Shown here piece after piece: positions 10,041 to 21,480 of a stretch of DNA of 64,000 nucleotides (its first letter is position 1; each line of letters starts with the position of its first letter). Below the pieces are notes generated by a model. The model searched no databases. It was not told the DNA's origin and was given only the letters and a program-made list of their open reading frames with translations. Source of the stretch: Prorocentrum cordatum (Eukaryota; Sar; Dinophyceae; Prorocentrales; Prorocentraceae); assembly GCA_963575745.1 (NCBI GenBank), contig CAUYUJ010016349.1:1-64000 (forward strand). The letters run 5' to 3'. The position numbers and the translations under genes were made by a program.

Positions 10041-12505
10041 TGGAGGTCAGGGCCTGCGTGGGGCCACGCGGCCTCTGCCAGCTCTGGAGAGAGGCAGGGC
10101 GGCCGCCGCTGGATGAACTCCGCCTGGACCTCAGCGAGGGAACACTGCTCGTGGACCCCCGGATCTCGACGACTGGGGATCGCATGATGCCCTGGCCGCG
10201 CGGCACGTGGCAACCGGCGGGGGGTGGGCGGGCTCAGCGCGTAGTGATTCATGATCCGCGCGGGCCCTGCCACACGGCTCGGGCGAAGCCCGACCCGCTG
10301 AAGGGCTATGCGAACACCTTGGTCCTTGAGGGGTCCGAGGCTGGTTGGACCGCGCGAGCCCTGCGCCCGAAGGAACTCTGGTGCGCGCAGGGGGGCACGG
10401 CGGAGCTGTGGGGTGCTCTGGGTCTGGGAGGTATGCCGATCGCCGAGCGCATGCGGCAGGCCGCCCGCGCACTCCCGCGCCGCACGGCCCGTTGGGTGAT
10501 TCAGTGGGCGGAGCGCCTGCTGAGGCAGGCCGTAGACGTGGCAAGCGCAAACGAGGCACTTGGGGCGCGCGCCGGCGTCGGGCCTGACTACGACCGACTC
10601 GCTAACGACGAGATGGTGAGGCTGTGGCTGAGGGCCTGGCTTCAGGCCCCCGACCGCCCAAGCGGGCCATTCGAGGTCGCGCTGGAGGCGGGAAAGGCGA
10701 CGGGCGACGCTGCTCGGCTGGCGGACCAGCTCGACCCCCTTGCCACCACTCGGGCCACCTCGGTAGGGGAGGACGGGGCAGACGGGGAGCGGGTCGGGGC
10801 AGTGACCTTCGCCGTCCCGGAGGACGCGGGGACGCCCAAACCGAGCGCCAAGGATGGCGCGGGAGGCGAGGCGCGCCCACCGCGCAAGACGCGCCGGCGC
10901 TCCCGCAGCGCCCCCGCCCCCGCGTTGGTGAAGCCCGCGGCCTGGCGTTACGCCGGCGGAGACGCCCCGAAAGGGGTCCGTGTTGAGCTTACCGACCCCC
11001 GCGAGCTGGACGCGACCGCCACCGAGGCGATGCTGGCTAAGCTCGCCGAAGGGACGCGTGCCAACTACAGCGCCGGGTGGTGTAACTGGGTACTCTGGCG
11101 GAGGCTCCGAGGCCGGAGCCCGTGCCTCCAGGGGGAGACGCGGGGCGCCCGCCTGACGGATGAGGATGACCTCGTCCGATATGTCGTGTACCTGTACAGG
11201 GTGATGAAGAGGCGGGCCACGACCATCCGCCAGCGCCTGTTGGCCATTCGGTATGCCCACACCCTGGCGGGTTTCGGGGATGTGACCTCCGATCGGCGCC
11301 GGCTCTGGACCACGATCGGAAAGGCGAAGCGGAAGCTGCCGGCCACCCCCCGCATGTTGCGCTGGCTCCGCGAATACTTGTTCGCCCACGGGACGGCCAC
11401 GCGCCGAGAGGCGACCATCTTATGGGCGGCGCTCATGACCGGGTACTTCTTCATGCTCCGCGCGTCGGAGTACTTGGTCCAGGAAGACCGCTCCTGGAGC
11501 ATGGGGCGGGTGGTGCGTGGGCAGGACGTGCGGGGCCTGCGTGGGGGCACACCCAGCGCGTGGCTCGGCGACTGCGACGAGGTAGTGCTGACGATCACGT
11601 CGTCCAAGACGGACCAGTTTAACGCGGGCTGCGTGCGCAACCGCTTCCGTTCGGGGGTGGATTTGTGTGTCGTGGACGCACTGGCCAAACTCCAGAGGGA
11701 GCTGCCGGACCGGTTCGGACAAGGGACCGAGGCGGGGCTCCCCCTGTTCCGCAGGCCTGACGGCCACCCGATTATGCGGGAGGAGGTGCAGGGGCTCCTC
11801 CAACTCGCGGCCGCCGCCTGTGGCGTGGACGCGGGCCAGATGGGATCCCACTCCCTGCGCATCGGGGGCGCGACGGCGTTGTGCCACGCCTGTCGCGACC
11901 TAGAGGCGGTCAAGAGGTTTGGGAGGTGGTCCACGGACGCCTTCCACGGATACCTCTGGGAGGACCACCGGCGCCAGGCACCGTTCGCCCGAGGCATGGC
12001 GGAAGGCCGCGCCTTACTGGCACTGGACGCCCGCGGTGGTGACGGCGATTTGGCCAGCACCCGCCCCGACCGGCTGGTCGGGAGCGACCGGCCCCCGTTT
12101 GGGAGCGACCTGGGGCCCTCGGAGCGCCCGGCCTGGGCGCCCGGGCGACCCCCGCGGGCGCGCCCATCGGCGCGAGCAGGGGCAAAAATAGAGGAGGGAG
12201 AGGATGAGGAGCAGGTAAGACACGAGCCGGGGCGGGGAGCTAGCGGGCGTGTTGGGAAGCAGCAAGCTGGTCCACCAGGTGTTCGGTTCGGGGCGGGGGC
12301 TTCGCGTTGCGGGGGTATCCCGGTGGACCTCTCGTCCTCGAATCCCCCTTCGTCGCCGCCCCCGATCGCCCCAGGCACACCCACCTCCTCCTGGTCCTCT
12401 CATCCGCAGCCGTCTCCGACTCCAGAGCGAGGCGCGCTAGAGGCGCGCGCGCCCCAGCCCCGCGCGCCAGCCGCGCCTCCGTTCCGCGCGCCGGCAGCGT
12501 GCATC
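10013..12505 (+). CDS. Tyrosine recombinase with methyltransferase-like N-terminal remnant
   Basis: The C-terminal two thirds is a tyrosine (phage-integrase type) recombinase of the kind found in DIRS, Ngaro and Crypton elements. It joins DNA through a phosphotyrosine intermediate. The visible catalytic set is complete: Arg in YFFMLRASEYL (about 11456), Lys in TSSKTDQF, HSLR (His-x-x-Arg, about 11849-11860), Trp in FGRWSTDAF, and the nucleophile Tyr in FHGYLW (about 11951). A core-binding-like region precedes it (ANYSAGWCNWVLWRR). Near residues 110-165 the stretch RALRPKELWCAQGG resembles motif IX-X of C5-cytosine methyltransferases, whose catalytic half would lie upstream and is absent. No ATG opens the frame (first in-frame ATG about 10180), so the 5' part is truncated or spliced. 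No reverse transcriptase lies upstream, so this is a fragment of a DIRS-like element or a Crypton-like element. The frame stays open into the next protein; a GTAAGA donor and a CAG acceptor (12215-12409) may separate them. Confidence 0.75.
12215..12409 (+). other. Candidate intron, 195 bp
   Basis: CAG followed by GTAAGACAC at 12215, and a pyrimidine-rich tract ending in CCGCAG at 12409. The length is a multiple of three, so the frame is open with or without splicing. It lies in low-complexity sequence between the recombinase and the following RNA-binding-like protein. Confidence 0.35.
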
Positions 12506-14672
12506 ATGGGGTTCCTTGTGGGCCTGGTGGCCCCCGACCACAGCAAGGCGCGCTACCACGACTACAGCATCATGGCGGTGAACCCGCTCGGCGTCGTCGT
12601 CTCGGGGTCCGCGCTGTCGGACGAGCTCCGGAGTGCCGCCCGCAACATCCTGTGCACGGTGGTGGACGAGTTGAACAGCGAGGACCTCGTCGAGGTGGTC
12701 AACCACGACCACGAGGCAGCCCCGTGCATCGCGGCGGCCTGCCTGGCCGCGGGGGCGAGCGAGGGCCACGGCCAGCTGGTGCTCGTCGACGGCAAGCGCG
12801 GCGCTTGGGGAGTGGGCGCGGGGCCGAACGTCAAGGTCCAGCGCCAGGCGGCCAAGCTGGCGCTCGCCCTGGCCCAGTTCCAGGGGCAGCCCACGCCGGG
12901 GCTCCGCGAGCTCTGCAAGAACAACTTAAGGGGCTGCTCGACATGATGCGCACGGTGGACGCGGAGGCGGTCGGGGGGCTCACCGACGTGGGGGGCGCCT
13001 CGAGCAAGGGCGAGGCGGGCCCTGCTCCGGCCCCTGCGCTCGACCCGAGCGAGGACGCCGTGACCGCGGCGCTGGCGCGAGCGGCCATCCAGGCTGCAGC
13101 GCGGCGCCGGAGCAAGGGCGCCCTGGCGGAGCGCCCTCGGCCCCCACGCTCTCCGGAGCAGAAGCGCCTCGCCGAGGAGGTCCGCAGGCGCGATCGGGCC
13201 GTCCGGACCCCCTCGCGCACGCGGCGCCGCGACCGCGAGCGCGAGGAGCACCGCGACCGCGAGCGCGAGGAGCGCGCGGAGGAGGCCGTCCTGAAGCCCA
13301 AGACTGGGGGCGCACCTCCGAGGGCCGTCGTCGCGAAGCGGGAGGCCGTCCTGAGGCCCGAGAGCGGAGGAGCCCCGCCGAGGTCCCTGGAGGCGAAGAC
13401 GGAGGTGGAGGAGACGGCGACGCCAGGCGCGGGGGACAGCCCACCCCAGCGCCGGCCGCGCTCGAGGAGCCGCCGCAGGCGCAAGGAGGAGCAGCGCCAG
13501 AGCGCCCAGCAGCAGCCCAGTGACCAGCACGACGAGGGCGAGGCCATCATCCGCATCGAGCGGGTGCCGCACCACGTCGACGCCGAGGTGGTCAGGCAGG
13601 TGGTAGTGCCCTTCGGCGTCGTCAAGCACATCGCCTTCCTGTACGACCACCGCCACAAGCGGGAGCCGTGTGTGCTCGTGGAGTTCCAGCGCCGCGCTGA
13701 TGCAAAGCGCGCGCGGGAGTGCATGCGGTCGAACTACCGGTTCTACAAGACGGACCCATGCACGGTGGTCGCGGAGTGGGCGAGCCGGCCTCGCGGCCCC
13801 GACCCAGGCAGCGACGGGGAGGATGGCCCGACCATCCAGCCGCCTGCCTGCCCGACGTGCGCTCGCAAGATGCGCTGGAGCTCCTTCGACCCGGGAGACG
13901 GTTGGGGCTGCGAGGTGCGCCCCGCGGGCGGAGCTAACAGCGGAGCCCTGCGGTGGCACTGCAAGGGGTGCGACGCGAGCTACTGCGAGGCCTGCCGCGT
14001 CGGCTACGGCAAGCTCAAGACGGTGGTGGAAAAGGCCCGACAGAGCGGCCACGCCGAGCGGGAGGCGCCAGGCCCCAGCTCCGGCCACGGAGAGCGCCCC
14101 AGCGCGGGTGCTGCGAGCGCGGGCGCTGAGGGGGGCCGCCCGCCGGGCGACCTCAGTTGGCCCAAGCGCGAGAGGTCGCCCAGCCGCAGCCTGGCGCGGG
14201 GCCCAGCGTGGGCGCGCCGCGGCGACCCCCCCCCCGGCCGCTCGCGGCGCAAGACGGGGAAGCACGCCGGGCAGCTTCGCGCTCCCCGCGGCGGCTGGTA
14301 CGAGCAGGAGAAGAAGCGGAGGCGCGCTGCGGCAGCCGCAGCGGAGGCCGCCGCCGGCGGGGGAGGGATCCCAGCCTGGCGCGGCAAGGGCTCAGGCGAC
14401 AAGGGCGGCAAGGGCGGCAAGGTCAAGGGCAAGCACGCCGGCGCGACCGCCAAGGGCGCCAAGGCCGCGGCAAGGGCGACAAGGGCGGCAAGGGCGGCTA
14501 CTCCAAGGGCGACCAGGGCAGCCGCGGCCCGAGCGAACGTGGCAGGCCCGGCGCGGGCAGCCGCGCTTCGAGGGGCGGCGATGGTGGCAGCCCCCGCAGC
14601 CGCAGTGAGCGCGGCGGAGATCGCAGCGGCGACGAGGGCCGTGGCCTCCAGGGGGACACGCCATCCATCTAG
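12506..14672 (+). CDS. RRM/zinc-finger/RGG protein, interrupted by two frame changes
   Basis: Starts at an ATG (MGFLVGLVAPDHSKARYHDY) in the frame left open by the recombinase. The first segment ends with GPNVKVQRQAAKLALALAQ. The frame then shifts at about 12925 and continues with LKGLLDMMRTVD, Arg/Glu-rich repeats, an RRM-like fold (IIRIERVPHHVDAEVVRQVV to CVLVEFQRRADAKRA, about 13547-13727), a Cys-rich zinc domain (CPTC, WHCKGCDASYCEAC, about 13850-14010) and Gly/Lys-rich repeats. A second shift at about 14460 restores an RGG-like tail ending at TAG 14672. Both changes are of the type produced by loss of one base, so assembly indels or decay are equally possible. A role in binding RNA or nucleoprotein is inferred from the RRM and RGG parts. 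It may be an accessory ORF of the recombinase element or an unrelated gene. Confidence 0.5.
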
Positions 14673-15083
14673 GCGTGGCAGCACCCCACATCCCGACGCC
14701 AGCGACCGCGGCATCGCGGGCTGCGGGCGGAAGACAGCGGCCCACTGAGGCGGACCGCCAAACGGGCCCAGGCCCGCGAGTGAGAGGTTGTTCTGAGCAT
14801 GGCGCGCACGTCGCGCGCTATGCGGCCCCCTTCTTCCTGCGCGCTGCGCGGGCGGGGCCACACTTGCGCTCTGCGCCCGGCGCATCACGCGCCGCTTCGT
14901 TTTTCTTTCTTACTTTGCGCTCTTCGCGCACGCGCCGCGCCCGCGCTCTGGGTGCGCGGGGCGCGGAAGGCCTCAAGGATGCAGGCTAGTGGCCGCGCGC
15001 GCGAGGCTCACCGGGCCTCGAGCCCCGCCCTGTGCCTCTGGCGGGGCGGCCTGCGCGCGCTGCTGCGCTCTTACTTTCTCGTG
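14673..15083. other. No recognisable gene
   Basis: GC-rich sequence with short reading frames on both strands and no domain or splice structure that I can support. Confidence 0.5.
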
Positions 15084-15290
15084 GCCGTGCGGCCGCAGGC
15101 GTGCCAGAGCGCGAGCGTGTGGGCCGTCAGGGCCCACGCGCGCGCGCCGGGCGTGGACCGCCGTGGTCCGTGCCCGGGTGGAGGTGCGCGTCGCCACGCT
15201 GCCATGAGTAAAATATCCCCCCTCCGTCCTTGTCTCCTCCTCTCCTCCTCCTCCCCTCCCTCTGTTGAGTGCACGCGAATCTCACTTAAC
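15084..15290. repeat. Direct repeat, copy 1 (207 bp)
   Basis: Begins GCCGTGCGGCCGCAGG and ends CTCTGTTGAGTGCACGCG plus CTCACTTAAC. It is nearly identical to the copy at 15430-15637; differences are a few substitutions and small length changes in the CTC tract. Confidence 0.85.
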
Positions 15291-15341
15291 TTGTATAATC
15301 TGATTGGTTTGTAGACTGCAGGTTAAGTGGGAGGGGGTGTG

Positions 15342-15382
15342 GGCTCAGGTAGCCATTTTGGGTCCGTAGCGTTCGGCTCAGG
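15342..15382 (+). other. Two degenerate DinoSL relics
   Basis: GTAGCCATTTTGG (15349-15361) matches 13 consecutive bases of the dinoflagellate spliced leader. It is followed by CCGTAGC and GGCTCA separated by four bases (15364-15380), which match the two ends of a second, shortened leader. GGCTCAG at 15342-15348 may be a third 3' end. Such relics mark the 5' end of a trans-spliced mRNA copied back into the genome. They sit about 230 bp upstream of the frame-broken coding block that begins at 15612. Confidence 0.5.
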
Positions 15383-15429
15383 CCGACGCGCGGGTGCCCA
15401 CCCACCCCGCTTTGCTCCCTGACGCCTGG

Positions 15430-15637
15430 GCCGTGCGGCCGCAGGCGTGCCAGAGCGCGATCGCGTGGGCCGTCAGGGCCCACGCACGCGCGCCGGGCGT
15501 GGACCGCCGTGGTCCGTGCCCGGGTGGAGGTGCGCGTCGCCACGCTGCCATGAGTAAAATATCTCCCCTCCGTCCCTGTCTCCTCCTCTCCTCCTCCCCC
15601 CCATCCCTCTGTTGAGTGCACGCGTATCTCACTTAAC
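15430..15637. repeat. Direct repeat, copy 2 (208 bp)
   Basis: Partner of the repeat at 15084-15290. The two copies flank the DinoSL relics. They could be a tandem duplication or the ends of an element; the 140 bp between them shows no coding sequence. Confidence 0.85.
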
Positions 15638-16465
15638 CTCCTGGGCCCCATCTGTTGGCGAGGACATTGCGGCCATGATGAAGACTGGACGGTCTCACAA
15701 GGACTTGTTCCACCCTCAATGCAAGAGGCAATTCAAGAAGGACAAGTTTTGGTCTTGCTCTGTTCATCTTGTTCCTGATTCTACGGTCTCGTTCAAAACG
15801 GCGACCGGAAAGAACGTCGCGTCAGGGCTTCATGTCAAACATTTCATGAACGAACTTGTTCATGGCATGTCCGCTGATGTTATGGGCAACTGCAAGGGCC
15901 CAGACCTCCAGGACGCCTCTCAGTCGCATAGATGGTCGGGCCCCGGGCACGAACATTACGTGAAGAGGGTTCATGCTCCAGTGCGGTTTGTCTTCTGGTC
16001 CTTCAATGGCATTGCTGACCAGGCAACGTATAATTTGCTTGGCGTTCGCGTTGAGGGGAAGCGGTCCGAGAACCCGGCGCCTCTCGCTGGAGCCCTCCGA
16101 GTTATGCTCGAGTCATCTGATCGCATCATAGACGACGCGGTTAAGCGTTCGCCTGATGGTGCGATCGTGATCTTGTTCATTGGCTGAGACCATAGGTGTT
16201 GGCAGTCCCCCGATGGCGGTTTCATGCCGACCCGATGTGGGGCGATGTGGCCACCCTTGTCCGAGGTCAGATGAACCGTCGGATTGAGGACTATAAGGCC
16301 GCGGGGATATGCCCGCGCATCATGATACTTGATGGAGCATGTCTGTACCGCAAGTTGCGGCACACCGTCGGTGACTCTTACCATTTTCTGTCAGAACATA
16401 GCGATTACCAGATAGACAGGGACGGGAAAATGGTGAGTTGCAAGGCGGCCGAGATGTTCACATAG
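15612..16465 (+). pseudogene. Frame-broken coding block, 5' part; unknown protein
   Basis: Function not recognised. The first frame contains SHKDLFHPQCKRQFKKDKFW, then EHYVKRVHAPVRFVFWSFNG and RIIDDAVKRSPDGAIVILFIG. It stops at 16187 and continues in another frame with RIEDYKAAGICPRIMILDGA and SYHFLSEHSDYQIDRDGK to 16465. The composition is ordinary globular protein. The absence of introns and the DinoSL relics upstream suggest a retroposed mRNA copy. The break near 16187 could be an assembly indel. Confidence 0.5.
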
Positions 16466-16468
16466 CAT

Positions 16469-19400
16469 ATGTTAAAGGCCGCGAGACTTGCGGCTGTATT
16501 CTTCTGTCAACCCTCCGGCGGCCCAGCCGTTCCGGGGGGTAATCCATCGACGAAGAGACGAGAGGGCGGGCACGCAGCAGAGGAGGCCACTTTCAAAGAG
16601 CTGGTCAGGCACTGGCAAGAGTGGAGCCCCGCTGAGAATAATGTGCCCAAGTCCGTGTTCAACGCCCGTGCGTTTCGGACACCTTTGAGCCCCGCGAAGT
16701 TCCCTGCCGTCCCAGACGGATCAGGGGACGGGGCCATTCATTCCAAGCTCTCGGGCAAATGCATTAATTTTCTCAGACGGGGAAACGCGCGCGAGGAGTT
16801 TTCTGCGCGGCGGGAACAGCGATATTTCTTGCCACGATGTCTCCCCTTTTTCCAGGCATGCCCCCGACAGGGGAACGCCTCCGACGGTCTACGGAGGGAG
16901 TTGAGAACGATCAACACATGCGTTCCGTGTTAGAGGAGCTGTCAAAAGTAGTGCCTCTTGCCAAACCCAGCGGCCAAGCCGCTTCGTGTGAGATCATTGC
17001 AGAGCGGGCGGCCCAGCCGTCCCGCGAGCCTGTGCTTGCCCCAGTGACTTGTGCACAGGCCGCCAAGACTCCCGGCGAAGAGGCAGAGGAGTCCATCCGC
17101 AAGAAATGCCCCGCCGGTGTGGGGGGACTGCTCAGCGGAAAGCGCCTCCCCAAGCGCCTCAAAGTCGGCGGCAATCCTGACAACAATAACGATTGGGAGA
17201 CTGATTGGCCTGTGCACCAGTTGTATCAGACCACTATGAGATTGCCTTATCTTGATCCTTCGAGCAAGGATCCACAGTTCTTCGATTTCCTGCGAATGTT
17301 CTCTGTGAGGAGCGACAAACTCAGTAGGCCCATGAGCCCGACGAGCTCCTACCCAGGGGGGGAGGACCGAGTTGCACAGGTGGCGGCTGGAAAAGATCCG
17401 GCCCGCAGCAGAGAGTTCAAGACTCTCCAGGTTCATGCCGCGGGAGAAGCTTGGTTGGGTCGCCACATGCAGCAGACGTCTACGAAGACCCCTCTTTTGG
17501 ATCCTTCTTATATGGTTCCCAATTGGGCACGGTTCTCTGTCAATGAGGCCGATCGATCATCTGGGGGCCCCGAGGCCACAGTTGCTGATCGCCTGGACTG
17601 GGCGACGTTGTCAACTAAGACCCACAAGGCAGGGAACATGCACTGCACACAGCTCACTTTTCCTTTCCTTGTAACGACGGAGAAGCTCAATGCGGTTCAA
17701 GATCCGACCTCAGGATGGAGCAGGCAGTCCCACGGTACGTTTGTGAATGCCCTCCAGTCGGTATTGGAGGGCCATCAGCTGCTTCCATCGGATCCTCGCT
17801 ACGGCGGGAACATCAAAATGGGGAACGTGGGCGTGTTTTTTTCCCTTGTGTTAGCGATCCCTCTACGCGCACTGTTTATTATGTTGCCGAGGGGGCGTTT
17901 GGAGATGGCATCTGGTTACCGCGGAGATTAGTTCCTATGCAAAGCCCAGAGACATCAAGGGTAAGCCTCCGCAATTTTGCACGCTTAACCCATCCCAGAT
18001 GGTGTTAAGTGAACTTCGCTTGTGCTATTTGACGCCCGCGGCCCTTCGCGTCACTCAGGCCTATACTCTCCTGCAGCATGTCGCCAGAAAAACTGGGCCC
18101 TGTTGCAAGACTTCGGGGTTGAGCGTTATCGCGACGATGCGAGGGTAGCCGCCGCGGACCAAGTCCGCGAGGCGCAGAGAGAGTGGGTGCCAAACCTGGG
18201 GCCCATCGAGTGGCAAAAGGATCGTAGCCCATACCGGCAATATTGCGCAGCATTTGACGACATTTGGCCGTGGCTTCAAAGCAAGGGACTTATCATGACT
18301 AGGATCAACCCATTGCATAAAGACGAAGCCTCGGAAGATTCAAAGGCGCTCGTTCGGGCTAATAAAGACAATGAAGAAAATGCCAAATACAAAACATCCC
18401 CTGATGTTCACGCTCGGGCGCAGGCGGCCAAGCCGTCCGGCGCCTCACTTTCGTTTGCGACCGAGAATTTTCCCCCTTTGGGGCGGCCGGCGCCGCAGGC
18501 AGAGGGAGTGCCTCATTCTCGGCCCAGCCCGGCCGTGGCTGAGGGGGCGCCTCCTCCTCCGCCAGGCCCAGCCGCGAACGCGGAAGTGCCTCCACCTCCG
18601 CCAGGGGAGGCGCCGCTGCCAGACAGGCCGGCAGACGTCGTGCCAAAGATGGCGCCGCCACCGGCCAAGCCGGCGAACGTTATGCCGAAGAAGGATCCTC
18701 CGCCGGCTAAAGCCGGCGAGCATCATGCCGAAGAAGGATCCGCCACCTTTCAGGCCGATGAACGTTGTTCCAAAGCTGGAGCCACCACCGGCCAAGCCGG
18801 CTAGCGCAGCACCTACGGACGCACAGCCGCCGGCAAAGCCGGCGGGCGCAGTGACGACGGATGTAGAGCCTAAGGCCTGGCCAACACCTCCGAGTGTGCG
18901 GGCCGCGCATCTTCCTTCGCCTCCGCCTGTGCCCGAGAGATGGTCCGTTCGGCGCTCAGAATGCACTGATGCGCGGCTCCGGCAAGACAGCGGTGCGCCC
19001 AAGGCTGCGCCTTCTCAGCCACAATTTGAGCCGTTTCCTCCGACTTCCCCGCCCGCTCAAGGCGGTATCGGGGCAAGCCCGCCGGCGAAGTCGAGGCCAG
19101 CGCTGAGGGCTGAGGGCGCTGCGGTGATGACTGAGATCGCTAAAGTGGATGTCAAGAATGCCGAGGGTGGGAGCTTTAACCGCGCCGGAGACACCGAAGG
19201 ACTGGACGCTCCTGCAGCTCCCCCCCCCGCCTCAGCCAGATGGGGATCCCTCTTCAGAGGAGTCCCTGGCTCCAGAGGGGGACGACGCTGCAGCCCGCGT
19301 CGTCCGGTCCATCAAAGAAGTTTCGCATTATCACTTTGACGACGAACGTGCCCGCAAGGCCCTTAAGCAATAACGCGACTTCTTCAATCAGTGGAGGGCT

Positions 19401-19973
19401 GCCGTTTCCCAGGACTCATTGATTGAGGAAGATCCAGAGAATTTGCAGCTAATGGATTCTGGCATTGACGCCGCAAAGCGTAAATACATGATTGCCCGGA
19501 AAAGGAACGCAAATCAACCGGGTGATTATTCAAATCCGTGGAAGATATTTGCAGCCGCCGCTGCGGGCTCTATTCATGGTAAGGTATTTGGTTTCGTTCC
19601 CACTCTTGAAATTGCCGCCAAAAGCGAGAGCTCACAGCCGCGCACAGAGAGCGGCGCGATCATGGGTGGGTTCGTGGTGCCTGCTCCTCTTGCACCTCTG
19701 CTCGGGCCAGCAGCGGCAGAGGAAGCGATTCCATCTCCGCCAAGCGCGGTCTCGGCAGTAGAATTACCTCAAGCTCCACCCGGCCCAGCAGTGGTTGGAG
19801 GAGCGTCGGCGCCGCTGCCCGGCCCAGCCGCGGCAGAGGAGCTTCCTGACTTGATAAGGATAAAGACGCCGAGACTCACGAAGCGGCCCAGGCCGCGAAG
19901 GCAGTCCCTGTTATGTCAGCTCCCGCTCCCCCGTCGGCTGGCCCACAGGATCCAGCCATGGTGGGTGATGTAA
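16469..19973 (+). pseudogene. Frame-broken coding block, middle part; unknown protein with Pro/Ala linkers
   Basis: Continues the block through several frames: 16469-16933, 16837-17838, 17838-18008, 18022-18705, 18705-19220, 19149-19373 and, after an in-frame TAA at 19371-19373, 19419-19973. Ordinary segments include DWPVHQLYQTTMRLPYLDPS, VYYVAEGAFGDGIWLPR, QDFGVERYRDDARVAAADQV and SIKEVSHYHFDDERARKAL. Between them are Pro/Ala-rich linkers where most of the short hairpins lie. One frame change falls at a T run (about 17838) and another exactly at a hairpin with one extra A in its loop (18708-18711). No known family was recognised. Confidence 0.45.
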
Positions 19974-21480
19974 CACCTGAGTCGCGGCCTGCTGCCAGTC
20001 CCCCGCCTGGCCCGGCCAGAGCGGAGGGTGCAACAGTGGGAAATGACCCAATGGAAGTTGATAAGGATGCTGTCAGCGCAAAACAGACTGAACCCCAGGA
20101 GAGGCATGCGGATGCATCCCCTACCAGGAAGCTCGCAAGCTCTAGCTCTTCTGAGGATGAGGCTGAGCCCGCTGGGAAGCGGCGCCGCCAGTCGCCGCTC
20201 CGAGCGGCCAAAGCGTTGCGGGGCCTTCCCCGGCAACTAGGGCCCCGGGTGTCCCAGACACGCTGGGGTCTCTTGAGGCCAGCCCGTCTCTTGCCGAACT
20301 CGCTACTTTTCCATGTCAGGGTGACCGCCAACTCGTTTGCCCTGATGAGGATGATTGTCAATCCGGCCCCACGGCGACCAACTTCTTCTGCCGAGCGAAC
20401 CTGCCGCCTTCCCCTGACGTGCGGTCCGACGGAAGATCCGCCCCGTCAGGGTGGAAATGAGGTTACCGTTGGCCACGCTGACAAATTCCAGGGCAAGGGC
20501 CTTTATCTTTCAGATAATGACCGAAACCGACTTATACAGAACACGCCTGCTAAGTTGAAGCGGCGGATTCGAGAGGCTCATACTACTGGTCTTGTACCTC
20601 CTGATGTCGAGGCCCTTCGTGATAGAACGTTCGACACGCTCAAACGCGTGGCCGAGCTCGTCGAGGATCCCATATTTGCGTTGTTGGGAGAGTTTACCCT
20701 CGACGTAACGAGTTTCGAGCAGACGAGGGATTACCTTCATGCAGAATTCTACTTTGATGACACCCCCGACGGATTCGATTCTCGGGCCTTCAAGGCCCTG
20801 ACTCCGTTGGCTGTAGGCGTCTCTAATGACGGTAATCCGGCGGCCCCAGGCTGTGCGGAGTTGGCGACAGCACAGTGGTCGGGTCGATGAGTTTGCGAAG
20901 CGCATCGGAGGTTTTGCTACGTACCTCGCCAGGCATTGTTCCGATTACGCGAGGTCTTCGGGAGGTTGGGTTTATTTTGGAGACCTAATCGACAATATGC
21001 GAGAAGACGGGTGCGAACACCAAGCGGTGGCACTTGCTGCACACGGCCTAGCCGCGTTGCAGCCAGGAGCAGTGGAAGTCTTGGGCGTACTTTCTGATAA
21101 CCTTGATTGCATCAACGGCGCCAGGCTCCATGAACAATGGGGGGACTTTAGGAGCTGGCCCGTATTTTCGGGTGAGCGGTATATTTGTCCCGTCCCCGTT
21201 TTCTATAGAGCGTGTCAGGGGCACTCCACGTTAGTTGCCATCATTGAGAGCATGTATGCGCCTTATGACCCTGGCCTAGCCAGGCGCCATGGCCCTCTTC
21301 TCCATATCGCTGACCCGGAAGCGTTGATGGCGTCGGTGCTCGGGGACATCCAGTTCCCCAAGAGCGCGTCGGGCCTTTGTTTTGAGTCGGACCATGGATT
21401 GTTGAGAGTTCTTCCGGCCAAGCGAGACCCGGCCATGCAAAGCCCAGAACACTTCCCCACCTGGCTAAGCCAGCGCAGGG
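19913..21480 (+). CDS. Protein with Tpt1/KptA-like RNA 2'-phosphotransferase domain, one frame change
   Basis: The first frame (19913 to about 20860) begins with Pro/Ser-rich and acidic sequence (SSSSEDEAEPAGKRRRQSP) and contains FQGKGLYLSDNDRNRLIQN and EDPIFALLGEFTLDVTSFEQ. It shifts at about 20860 into a frame that reads GGFATYLARHCSDY (about 20910-20950), SGGWVYFGDLI, and YRACQGHST (about 21204-21230). In Tpt1/KptA enzymes the matching elements are the LRH motif, the GW turn and RAxQGHS, whose Arg and His residues form the catalytic pocket that moves a splice-junction 2'-phosphate to NAD. Arg-His of the first motif and Arg of the last are present. The C-terminal lobe (the HGT region) is not clear, so activity is doubtful. 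It is embedded in the larger block, not a free-standing enzyme of about 200 residues. Confidence 0.5.

Noticed and set aside
10004-12384. Long minus-strand frames opposite the recombinase
   Set aside because: The plus strand has a complete set of recombinase motifs; the minus frames are Arg/Pro-rich shadows.
12915-12935. Programmed frameshift in the RRM/zinc-finger protein
   Set aside because: No slippery heptamer or clear downstream structure; a single-base loss or assembly error is simpler.
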